64,000 bases of DNA from Schizophyllum amplum. Taxonomy: Eukaryota > Basidiomycota > Agaricomycetes > Agaricales > Schizophyllaceae. Of this stretch, positions 54,964 through 64,000 are shown one piece after another. The number at the start of each line of letters is the position of its first letter. Position 1 is the first letter of the stretch. The DNA lies in NCBI GenBank assembly GCA_007026445.1, contig VDMD01000006.1, positions 992,001 to 1,056,000 on the forward strand. The letters run 5' to 3'. The position numbers and the translations under genes were made by a program. The notes beneath the pieces were generated by a model that was not told where the DNA came from, made no database searches, and saw nothing but the letters and a program-made list of their open reading frames with translations.

Positions 54964-56492
54964 ATGCCGCGCCCAATGCTCCCCGTGCGCTACGCGAATC
55001 CGAAGATACAGTCACTCCGTGCGCATCGTTTCCCCATCACGCGCCCATCCACTCATTTCCCCCAGTATCATCTGGCGGGGCCCTGCCACCAGTCAAGTAC
55101 CAAGTCCTTACATGCCAGGGGCACGATATTGTTGTGCGTAGTATGCTCTACTCTACGCGTTGTATGCTGATTAGCTCTGCAGGTTGGGCGTATGAAGGTT
55201 GAGACACCGACGGTGCGATGGTCTTCCAAAGTGGACCTGCAACATACTCATATTGCCTTACAGCCCTCTGGTCACTCGTTTGTCCTCCGTCGCTTCGACA
55301 CCGGTGCCGTATCCCTCACCACTATGTTCCGCGCGGCCTTCCCCACGGCTCCCGATGACGCAGAGAAGAGCGAGCTGCAGTGGGTCAAGGACACCTTCGA
55401 CCTCACGGGCACCAATGGCTCATCCCGCGACACCTCCATCACCCGCCTAGCAGGAACTTGGGTCCACCCCACGCTCGCCATGGAACTCGCTCTGGAGTAC
55501 GCCATTGCGCCGCTCATCAGCCTCGTCGTGGAAGCGCAACCCGATCCCGACACGCAGTACCGCAAGAGCGCCAAATCAGCCGCCAACTCGAGCGCAGCAC
55601 CTCCGCCGCCCGCTATAGCCCCTTCTCGCTTCGGTGCTGTGCAGGCGTCTCCGGTGGCCCCGTCCCCGCCTTCGAAGCGGCGGAAGGAGTCATCGCCTGG
55701 GCCGTCTCCCGCGCCTTTGCCAGCCATCTCAGCGTCGAAGACCGCGCCTCGCCGCTCCACTCGCTCGCGTACCAGCCCCGCACCTAGCCCTGCGGCGACC
55801 CCTCGGGCTACGCGCTCCCGCACAAAGAGTCCTGCCGTCATGGAAGCGCCGCCCACCTTCGGTGCCGCCATGTCCACCCTTGACTCCGCCGAAGCATCCT
55901 CCCCATCGAAGCGGCCCACCTCCCGCGCAAAGCCGCCCTCATCACGCGCCGCGGCTCCCTCCACGCCCGCCAAGACCTCGATCAAGCCCGCGAGCTCGAC
56001 GCGCAAGCTCGCAAACGCGGTCACCAAGCAGGAGAGCCGCCTGTCCGTCGCCGGCTCAGACGAGACCGCGGTCGAGGACGAGCGGCGCCACGAGGACGAC
56101 GAGGGGCACAAAGTTATGACGGAGGCGATGGAGGAGCTGCACCGCGCCGACGTGCAGGAGCAGCAGCAGATGGTGTCTGACATCATGGCCGCGGGCGGGC
56201 GCGAGATGGCCGTTGACGCGGGCCCGTCGAGCAAGCGCGCGCGGGAGGAGGACGAGGACGAGCTGCCGACGACGTTCGACCCGAAGGAGCCGGAGACGGA
56301 GATGCGGCTGATCAAGACGAATCCTCGGGTCGCGACCTACGCGCCGCAGCGCAAGGCGGCGGCGTGGGGCACCGGGCTGTTTGTCTTCGGCGTGGGCGCC
56401 TTGTGAGTGGAGTGATATCCTCTGCTACCACTGTTTTGCTGACCATTCAATCCAGGACGCTCCTGCCCAATCTCGCCAGCCAGTGGCTATAG
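54964..56492 (+). CDS. Bqt4-like KilA-N/APSES-fold inner nuclear membrane protein
   Basis: Resembles fission-yeast Bqt4, which anchors telomeres to the inner nuclear membrane. Exons 54964-55018, 55066-55133, 55183-55212, 55264-56402 and 56456-56492 join in phase to 442 aa. The start is MPRPMLPVRYANPKIQSLLS; the KilA-N/APSES-like domain follows: LPPVKYQVLTCQGHDIVVGR, MKVETPTPSGHSFVLRRFDT, GAVSLTTMFRAAFPTAPDD and, towards its end, LAGTWVHPTLAMELALEYAI. Residues about 150-340 are Ser/Pro/Lys-rich and disordered. The C-terminus, AAAWGTGLFVFGVGALTLL, is a single tail-anchor helix split by the last intron, leaving only NLASQWL beyond it. The order of domain, linker and tail anchor matches Bqt4. The telomere role is inferred from the family. 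An alternative reading is a transcription factor, but the tail anchor argues against it. Confidence 0.82.
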
Positions 56493-56878
56493 ATGCTGTG
56501 CTCTGCATACCCTCTTGTCTGCATCGTCGCGTACGAGGTATCTATAACGTCCCTTGAATTTATGACTATTCTTCCCTTGTGGCGTTTCCATGTTATACGT
56601 TTCCTTAGTTGCAGATATGTCTAGCTTTCGTTTTGTAGTGTACTAGGCCCGGAGTACGGTGTAAATATATGTAATGACCTTCATGCCTTTGCTTGCTGCG
56701 AACGTTCTCTCCTGCCTACCATGATTTCAGCTGTCACGCAGGTCGTTGGCGAAGCTAGATGTTCATGCAACGTAAGTCATTGCTAGTAGTAGTACTAGTG
56801 TAAGCACTGATCATAGTGAGTACTCATTAATCCATCTCACAGGCAACGAAACCGATACAGGGAACAAACGAGAAAATC
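56493..56878. other. Convergent 3' spacer
   Basis: 386 bp between the Bqt4-like gene (+) and the tail-anchored protein (-); contains both 3' UTRs. A GTAGTAGTACTAGTG stretch near 56786 is the only minor repeat seen. Confidence 0.45.
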
Positions 56879-58339
56879 TTACGAACCATGATGCCGCCTC
56901 GACCAAGTAGACATGGTGAGCGCCCCAACGACGCCCACCATTAATATAGCCGTGCCAGCGCCGATGATAGTGGGCACATACAAGTACCACGCATCGTCCA
57001 TATCCTCCGGCGCCGCCAGCTTCTTCTTCACCAGCGCCGCCTCCTCCTTCTGCCGATCCTTCTCGTTCAACATCTCAAACGAGGGCATCTGGAACTGCTC
57101 CGGCTCCGCTATCGGCGACAGCACGGGCACGTCGAGGTCGGGCCGCAGCACCCGTGCGCGCTCAAAGTAGCTGCCCGCGGCCTCGCGGTCCCGCCGCCAG
57201 GCGTGCGCGCCGCCCATGGCCAGCGGCGCTTTCGGCGGAGGCACCCGCAATGAGGAGAGGCTGGAGAACGAGGGCGAGACGAGGCTGGAGGCGGCCCCCT
57301 CCAAGTGCAGCAGCCCCGCGTCCAGATAGAGCTGCGCGAGGCCGTCTGCGCCACCCAGGCATTGCGCGTAATAGGCCTCCGTGTCCCGGGATGCCGGCGC
57401 GTCGAAGTCGATGTCGAAGCTCGCCTGCACTGGCACGTAGTTCGTGGCCAGGCGGATCGTGGCCGCGGCGCCGTGGTTCTGGTGCCATGCGCGCCTGGTA
57501 TGGAAGTCAGCCATGTGCACACCTCAGCAGGCAACGGGGGTGAGACGTACACCAGGAACTCGAATGCTTCGCGCTTCTGCTTGCGGATGTCGTACAGGTC
57601 TAGGCCGATGAGGATGAGGCTGGTCGGGTCCATGTTGTACTGGTGTTCCAGCTCATCGCTGGCGTCATACACGACCCCGTGGGTGACCAGAGGGGACAAA
57701 GTTGGCGGGACGGGGCCGACGACGAGCGAGGGCCATATGATGGACTGCGCCTTGTCCAGGTGCAGGGTGAGAAGCCGGTCGGAGATGCGCGACTCCAGGG
57801 ATTCGAGAGACGAATAGTACGCTGGCGAGGCGGGGCCCGAGCGCGTGGACCTGGCGCGCGAGAGGCGGATAGATAGACCGTGGTGATCGACTACTTCGGA
57901 ACCGCTTCCTGGTAGAGGTGAGGTCCCCGCTTCCTCCGTTTCAGAAACGGGGCCGCTGTCGAGGGAGGCTGCGAAGCTGCTAGAGATATCTGGGTCCGAG
58001 ACGAAGGCGTAGGAAGAGGGGGTAGACGCTGATGAGGTGCTGGAAGTTGTACGGCCACGACCAGGTCGTGAGTTGGTCTCAAGCTGCCAGGTCGAGGTAG
58101 AAGGGTCAACTTCGCTATACAGCTTGCCCTACTCAAGTGCGTTAGCAAAATACCAGCCTGCCATCCCCAGTTATGGCGGTACGATGCGCACCTTGATGAT
58201 AGGTTCACGGCCTTTGATCCCAGCAACCAAGTACTGACCCTCGATAGTCACCTGCAAGGCCACTTAGGCGCCACAGACCTGTCAGCCCAATCAGCACACG
58301 CACCACCACATCTTCCTCCCTTGCTGAATTTGGTACCAT
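56879..58339 (-). CDS. Tail-anchored membrane protein of unknown function
   Basis: About 410 aa in four exons. Start MVPNSAREEDVVVTIEGQYL (ATG at 58339, spliced after EEDVV), then VAGIKGREPIIKGKLYSEVD. A conserved-looking block is LDKAQSIIWPSLVVGPVPPT, YNMDPTSLILIGLDLYDIRK and EAFEFLVRAWHQNHGAAAT, the last made by removing an intron near 57550. A TPR-like helical pair follows (YYAQCLGGADGLAQLYLDAG and SYFERARVLRPDLDVPVL). The C-terminal helix YLYVPTIIGAGTAILMVGVV is followed by a short basic tail, RRHHGS, which suggests a tail anchor in the ER or mitochondrial outer membrane. I do not recognise a named family. A donor-like GTTCGT two codons before the stop leaves the exact end open. Confidence 0.7.
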
Positions 58340-59001
58340 CAGCAAAATGGTTGCCTATATCCGCGCATGGCTTCAGCTCGCGCAGTCCACTGGTATGCAC
58401 CCAAATACCTGATCATGAGACTATATAGAGGGTGCTGCTTGTCATTTGGTGCTGATACGCGGCGCGCGCTGTACGACGCACCTGGTGCCAGGAGTACGCG
58501 AGGCGCTGTTCGTCGAGCATCTCCATGGTGAGCTGCAGTGGTTGCTGTGCGTGGCGCAGTGGTGGGGGGAGACAAAGTGGGGCGAGCAGTGCTATTATGT
58601 CCGCTGCCCATGACCGACGCCAACAAGCGCGGCGCGTGGCCGGCTCGTGGCCGCCCTCTTTCGGACTCTTCGGGTCCTTCGGCGAGCAGTCGGCGTCGAA
58701 CGAACAAACAAAACGAACAAATCGCTTCAAACAGCCACCACCATTGTCCGCGCCCGGGCGCTGACAGTGACAGCGGTCCGAGTCGGTTATGTATGTGCGC
58801 ACTCGGCAAACATCGGTGGAATCTCCTCGTCTGTTATGATGACTCCAGGATGACTCACGCTCTCTGAATCACTGACTGTTTCAACCTCACCCTTATCACG
58901 CCCTTTTGAATCCACGGTCTTCCTTCCCACGTCTACCAGGTGCACGCATAGTACAGCGCCCTAAAAGGTGAACGTAAAAATACAACGTCAGAATTGTCGA
59001 C
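58340..59001. other. Divergent promoter region
   Basis: 662 bp between the tail-anchored protein (-) and the paraoxonase-like gene (+). Frames on both strands are short and without family signal. Confidence 0.45.
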
Positions 59002-60807
59002 ATGCGCTACGGAACGCCCATAGCCACCCTGGTGTTGGTGAGCATAATATTCCATCCAGTCAACCAGTACGACTGACTTAGGTCCAGAGCGTCATCTTGT
59101 GGCGCGGCAAGCGGCTACTGCAGAACAACATCCTCTTCACCCCGGCTCTCCCGCAAGCCTACTACGCGCACGGCAACGCGAGCGAGCAATGTGTTGCCCC
59201 ACAAGTCGACGGCCTTCAGTACTGCGAGGACGCCGTGTTCTGGGACGTTCACGCCCATCCTGAGGGCCCAGTCACCCAGCGACGCGTCCTCGTCACCTGC
59301 GATGCTGGCAGGAAGGCATGGAACACCGTCATGGGCCCTATGCACGATCCAGCCCCCAAGGGGTCCTTGTGGGTCATTATGGGCGAAGGCGAGGCTGGTT
59401 GGGCTGGTGCCGTGCCCGTCCGTCTCACGCTCGACGGATACCCGCCGGAGCACGACTTTCACCCGCTCGGCCTCGACATCAGCCCGTCAATCAACGGAGG
59501 CGCGTCGACGCTCTTCGTCGTGAACCACGCACGGGATAGGACCTGCGTCGAGCAGTTCTCAGTCTCGCCGGCGGCGCCGACGGTCGCGACACACGTCCGC
59601 ACGCTCGACTCCCCGCACTTCATCTCGGTGAGTAATGCGTGCTCAGCTCCTCTGAGTTCCAGTACGCGTCCCTACATACGATCATTCGTCCCCGGCTCTG
59701 TGCCAGATTAGGTTCCGCAGATGCAATCTCGCCGTCTCGGCGGTTTTCCAAACACGGCGCGAGGGCCTTCCAGGAATGGCATGAGGGTCTCCCAAGAATG
59801 GCGGCTACTTTTCACGAGCATGCCAGGCTGATTCCAATCTTTACGAACAGGCGAACTCACTGGCGCTTACGTCGCCCGCAAGCTTCTTCGTCACGAACGA
59901 TCACCGCTTCACACGGCGACTGCCTTTCCCCCTCAACCACGTCCTCCCAATCGCCGAATCTGTCTTGTCGCTCCCACTCGGATGGGCCGCTCATGTCAGG
60001 GTGGATGAGGCTCACGACAAGGTCGAGCAGGCTCAGGGCAGGCTCGATGGGTACCACAGAATTGGCAGGCTCGAAAGCGCGGCTGTGGCCGCCCACCCCA
60101 TAGCCGCCCCCAACATCCCCTTCCCCAACGGCATCGCGCTCTCCCCCGCGCGCGACACCGTCGCTATATCGTCCACCACCTCCGCAGAAATTTGGCTGTA
60201 CAAGGTGGCAGGCTCGTCTGCGACGGAGACGGCATTTACAGGGCCAGGCGAGTCGCCCGACTCTACGGCATCCGATCAGTACACCGCCTTCGACTCGTCG
60301 TCCGCCGCGCCTCTCGACAAATCGCTCGCCTTCGACAACCTCATCTTCGAGGACCGCATCCCGCTGCCCTTCCTGCCCGACAACATCGCCTACACCGACG
60401 ACGGCTCGCTCATCGTCGCCGGGCACCCGAACTTTCCCAATCTTGCCGCGCTGGCGGGGGGCGGGACGACGCCGGCTGGCAGCTGGGTCGTTCGTGTGGC
60501 CAGGAGGGCCTCGAATGAGTCTGCAACACCCGTTGAGTCTGCTTCGTTCGCCGAGTCTGCTACGCCGGTCGACTCTGCTGGACGCGTCGAGTCTGCCGTA
60601 CCTACTGACTCTGACAACGCCCCGGTCGACGCGAACCACTACACGCCCCCGCATTCGCGGTTCATTATTACCACGCTCTACCAGAGCGACGGGTCGCACT
60701 TCCAGAGCTCGACGACTGGGCTTTACGACGCGCGGACCGGCGGCCTCATTATCACGGGCTTGTACGCGGACCCTGGCGTGCTGCTGTGTGCGCCGTTGAG
60801 CCGGTAA
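59002..60807 (+). CDS. Paraoxonase/arylesterase-like six-bladed beta-propeller protein
   Basis: Belongs to the arylesterase/PON-like, SMP-30-related Ca2+-dependent lactonase/esterase family. Exons 59002-59037, 59082-59627 and 59851-60807 join in phase to 512 aa. It starts MRYGTPIATLVLVQSVILWR, a signal peptide or anchor. Family blocks in order: GLDISPSINGGASTLFVVNH, VRTLDSPHFIS, ALTSPASFFVTNDHRFTRRL, LPLGWAAHVRV, NIPFPNGIALSP and PLPFLPDNIAYTDDGSLIVA, with Asn and Asp residues where PONs bind catalytic Ca2+ (VTNDH, DNIAYTDDG). Intron 2 is 223 nt, four times the local norm. Near residues 410-445 a low-complexity insert repeats an ESA/DSA unit. The end is DPGVLLCAPLSR. Possible roles include hydrolysis of lactones or aryl esters; the true substrate is unknown. 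Confidence 0.87.
60517..60616 (+). repeat. Degenerate tandem repeat inside the paraoxonase-like gene
   Basis: GAGTCTGC or GACTCTGC recurs about every 15-30 bp (five copies), coding for ESATPVESA, ESATPVDSA and RVESA. It lies in a surface-loop position between propeller blades. Confidence 0.6.
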
Positions 60808-62636
60808 AGTGCCGTCTGGCCTTCATGCATAGGTGCCGCCTGGCCTCGAAGGGGTTCATGGATGATACTGGGCTGATGAATGACGAGCGCACGACGGATG
60901 GCAAGTCAGGAAGGTTTGGGGAAGAAGGGGGAAGGACTCGCCTTGAGGGGAGGCCTGCCACGTTCGAACCTGACTGTCAGCATTTGGGGTTGATTCAGGG
61001 AGGACGTATACGTTGGTTGTTCATCATGATGCTGTTCGACCTGCTGTTTGCTCCCTCTGTTGCCGCCCCTTGCGTATGACAGCTTACTATGCGTCGCTAC
61101 AGATAGCGAGACGGGATCCCCACCGAGGAAATGCCTCGCTCGACACCATGTCCGCATCATGTCGCTGTCAACGTTCTGTTCACGTGTTGTCCCTCGGTCG
61201 CCGTCGAAGCTCGCCCAAATGCATGGAAGTTCAACCTGCCGTCACCTGATTCAACATGTCACCGTCACCTGACGAGGGCCGTGCCGTCACTTCTGAACCG
61301 TAACGTGAACGCGCGTCTAGCATGCTGCCGGACGCGCACCGCCATGATCATCAACACCTCCCTCTCACCTAACTCTGCTTGACATTTTCAGTTGCGGGTG
61401 TCAGGACCCAGGACTCAATGTTGTCTGAAGTCCGCGACACTGCGTCAGGTCCTCACGTCGAATTGGGGGACTGCTTGGGTAGTAAGATGAGCTCCGTCGC
61501 GGCCTTACTAACATATTTCCATGTAAGTTGTGCCTTCATACGCCTCGCTGTTATGGCACTTTTTCTCATGAACTCATTCTCCTCCAGGGTTGCCAGCTCG
61601 TCATTCTTGGCGCAGCGGAGAGCGCTCTGCACGGCATTCCGTCGTCCGTACTCGATGTTCAATATTCAGTTGCCCGGCACGAGGCTCTGATTTGGCTATA
61701 CCGGACTTCACGGTGAAAATGGGCAAATTTGCACGAGCATACTGCGCCCGAGAGCGCCCAACCCAAGTTGCGAGGCGCGCAAGTTGGCCGTTCAATGCTC
61801 GAGCAGCCTGTATGACGAATCGCACGTTCCATACATTGACTATGCCGCGGGCCCACTCAAATGCCACCCTTTGTAGGTAAGTATGTTCTGTTTTACGGTG
61901 ACATTCAGTCTTGCGCATTCGATGGCGACTTATGGACAAGCGCCTGACGCGCGCTCCACCTACCTATTGGCCTCGTTGCAAGGTGCGCCCTCGATGAAGT
62001 ACCGAAGCATCACATTTTGGCCGAACGCAACGAGGCTGAATGAACTGGGAATCAAGAGGCAACTGCATGATCAGCGGTCCCTGTAGCAGGTCACTCCACC
62101 TCTTTCGAGACACATGTCGGCGGCCATGAAGACGGGCTTCGAGAGTCGTTCGAATCCCACGGGCCACGGCCTTCATCCCCTTCCGGACGGCCAAATTTCT
62201 GCGAGGGTGCCCACGCTCCTCGTCCTCTGTCAATGCTTGTATTCACCGGCGAAAAAATCAGCGTGCTCAATGTATACCGGTGAGACGCACACCCCTGCTC
62301 GCGCCATATGTGCACCACTCAACTCGAATTCCTCAGCGTCACCGACAGGGTCATTCTATCGACCCCTCGAGCAAGGCGCGCGATTTCGCCACCCTAGAAA
62401 TGTAATCACCGCTTTTGAATACGACCCAGAGCAAGCCACCCTTCAGAAGGGCCGCGGAGATCTGTCGTGTTGCTATGTTTTTCTCTCGCGCCGTTTTTCC
62501 ATGAATGGGGCAGATCTCGGCCGCGGTGCGAGTGCCCTCCCACAACATGGAGTCGTCATATCCCCTGCAAAGCATAGCGGCCGACCTACAGGCGGTATGA
62601 ACAGTTGTCAAGACCATCCCACGGTAACCTGCAGCG
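60808..62636. other. Gene-poor spacer
   Basis: About 1.8 kb without a recognised gene. CGTCACCTGA-like units recur near 61235-61275. One plus-strand piece (MSSVAALLTYFH at 61491) can splice over a GTAAGT...CTCCAG intron to GCQLVILGAAESALHGIPSS and stops soon after; no family is recognised. The rest shows only short frames. Confidence 0.4.
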
Positions 62637-62644
62637 TATAAAAG
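62637..62644 (+). promoter_or_regulatory. TATA box of the SC15-like gene
   Basis: TATAAAAG lies 89 bp upstream of the ATG at 62726 and is followed by a pyrimidine-rich CTGCTTTCTCCAGTCC stretch, typical for highly expressed basidiomycete genes. Confidence 0.65.
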
Positions 62645-62725
62645 GTCGCTCGACCAGCCTGCTTTCTCCAGTCCAACCCACAGCGACTACCTCGAGCCCG
62701 CTCCCCGCCTACCAGCCTACCAGCC

Positions 62726-63467
62726 ATGTACGCCCAGCGCCTCGTCTCGTTCTTCCTCTTCTTCCTCACCCTCGGCCTGTTCTCGCACGCCGCCCCTGCG
62801 GAGGCGCAGCGCGACCTTGCCAAGCGCCAGGATGCGGACGGCCTCACCGACATCTTCACCACGCTGAAGGCGCAGAAGGACGAGATCCTGCCTCAGCTCA
62901 GTACGTTCCTCTTGCGCGACGTGTTCTCCCTAGCCGCTCACTGTACCCGCAGCCACCTATGCCAACTCCGGCAGCGCGACGTCCGACGAGGTCCTCCCGC
63001 TCGTCCAGCAGCTGTTGGACTCGATCAACACGGCCAACGCCGGTCTCGAGGAGGCTAAGGGCAAGCCCCACGGCGGCCACCCGCCCAACAAGGATGATCT
63101 CGCGAAGCTCATTGCGGAGATTCTCGGGGTGCGTACTTTTTCCTCCTTGTCGGTCTCATCAGGACTGACGACGACGCTACACCCAGGACATCGTCAAGAC
63201 GCTCGACCTGGTTCTGCTCAAGCTCGGCCTCATCATCCCCGGTCTTGCTCCGCTCTTGATCTCCATCGACATCGCGCTCTCGAAGATCCTATCCGGTGTC
63301 GAGTTCCTCCTGGCTGGTGTCCTGAAGCTGGTCGCGGGCCTGTGAGTTTTATATGCCTTCTTGCCTCGGACTGGTGCTGATCAAGCTGCTCTCGAAGGCT
63401 CGCTGGTCTTTCTGGCCTGCTCTACAAGCTCAGCTTCGGCCTTCTCCTCGCCGCTTTGGGCTTCTGA
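62726..63467 (+). CDS. SC15-like secreted cell-wall protein
   Basis: Exons 62726-62900, 62953-63128, 63187-63341 and 63398-63467 join in phase to 191 aa, the length I recall for Schizophyllum commune SC15, a secreted wall protein linked to aerial hyphae and attachment. It starts MYAQRLVSFFLFFLTLGLFS (signal peptide, cleaved after AAPA or nearby), followed by a short pro-part ending in a Kex2-type site, DLAKRQDADG. The N-terminal half is hydrophilic (STYANS-like and AKGKPHGGHPPNKDDLAK). The C-terminal half is strongly hydrophobic with amphipathic repeats: LVLLKLGLIIPGLAPLLISI, then LAGLSGLLYKLSFGLLLAAL. That split between hydrophilic and hydrophobic halves is the hallmark of SC15. No cysteines are present, so it is not a hydrophobin. 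Confidence 0.85.
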
Positions 63468-64000
63468 GGAGCTGGTGCTTGCGACTTGAACGAACGAAGG
63501 GTCAGGTAGACAGCCTCAAAGTGGCTTGGACTCTCACGAACATAGTATCCCTTGATTTCATCCTTCCGTATTAGCAAGCTCTGTTGAACGAAAAGAAAAG
63601 TTTTTGGCTGTGAACCCATTTACTGGTCAGGTTGAGGTCATCGAAGGGTAGCTGGACTTTTTGAGCACTTTAATGGTATATGCGTTGGTCAGTGGCAGTA
63701 GAGGTGATGTGACAGTGAAGTTCTCCTGACGCTGATAGAACTTGAACCGCGAGTCACGTGTAAAACGCATGACGTCCCTGAGTGCCTCGGCCGCTTTCAG
63801 TTGCTTCGTCTAAGTACCATCTAGCCTCCGTACGCTCAAGCGCGGATGTCCGTCTTTCCTGTTACCTTGCTTGCAAGGTCTCTCCACACCCTTGATGTCG
63901 GGTACTTTTCCGTAAGTACATAAGACCAAATAGTGACTCTTGTCGGCCCAAAAGTCCGAAAAACCAACGTCCAATGCAAGCAAGGTCAAGGCCGAGCGCA
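63468..64000. other. 3' region of the SC15-like gene to window end
   Basis: Contains the SC15-like 3' UTR and spacer. CTTGCTTGCAAGG near 63867 is a short palindrome. No gene is supported. Confidence 0.45.

Noticed and set aside
62135..62175. tRNA B-box-like GTTCGAATCCCAC
   Set aside because: The bases 5' of it do not pair with CCCAC to form a T-stem, and no A box or acceptor stem is present at the right distance.
61379..62641. Chain of short plus-strand frames (61379-61690, 61883-62086, 62114-62641)
   Set aside because: Splice sites can link some pieces but each soon meets a stop, and no piece has family resemblance.

Overview
The window is nuclear DNA of a filamentous basidiomycete, probably an Agaricomycete. 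This is inferred from GC-rich genes cut by many 45-60 nt GT-AG introns, CTNAC-like branch points, compact spacing on both strands, and fungal or basidiomycete-type proteins: an SC15-like cell-wall protein, tandem O-fucosyltransferase-like membrane proteins, a Bqt4-like KilA-N protein and a UbiA-family protein. I found no tRNA, rRNA, CRISPR array or viral gene. CDS coordinates run from start codon to stop codon and include introns; exon joins were deduced by hand from splice signals, reading frame and family resemblance.

Layout. 0.4-7.5 kb: an MDR alcohol-dehydrogenase-like oxidoreductase, an OPT oligopeptide transporter and an intracellular LysM protein, all on the minus strand. 8.0-10.5 kb: an NCX/NCLX-type cation exchanger (+). 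10.7-14.4 kb: two tandem O-FucT-like type II membrane proteins (-). 14.4-19.6 kb: a gene-poor stretch with splice-like fragments that I cannot assign. 19.6-25 kb: a small secreted ORF (-) divergent from a 1402-aa PMC1-type Ca2+-ATPase (+). 25.4-30.2 kb: a probable mitochondrial helical-repeat protein and ribosomal protein P0 (both -). 31-35 kb: a convergent pair of SGNH/PC-esterase proteins. 35.6-41 kb: a UbiA-type protein and a 1129-aa disordered protein (both -).

41-42.3 kb: a 598-bp hAT-like MITE with a perfect 8-bp target-site duplication lies 20 bp upstream of the ERG28 start codon. 43-47.1 kb: a ferric reductase (-) divergent from a TRP14/TXNDC17-like thioredoxin (+). 47.1-52 kb: a direct tandem duplication carrying two cutinase-family genes with their promoters; one copy has a ~585-bp insertion just upstream of its TATA box. 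52.4-58.4 kb: ATG4 (+), a Bqt4-like inner-nuclear-membrane protein (+) and a C-tail-anchored protein of unknown function (-). 59-63.5 kb: a paraoxonase/arylesterase-like protein and an SC15-like secreted protein (both +).

The genes form no single pathway or cluster. Shared themes are calcium handling (exchanger and ATPase), wall and surface biology (O-FucT-like, SGNH esterases, SC15, cutinases), sterol/terpenoid membrane enzymes (ERG28 scaffold, UbiA) and autophagy. I see no clearly new multi-gene system. The strongest unannotated signals are the ERG28 MITE, the cutinase duplication with its promoter insertion, and the UbiA protein with a modified first metal-binding motif.
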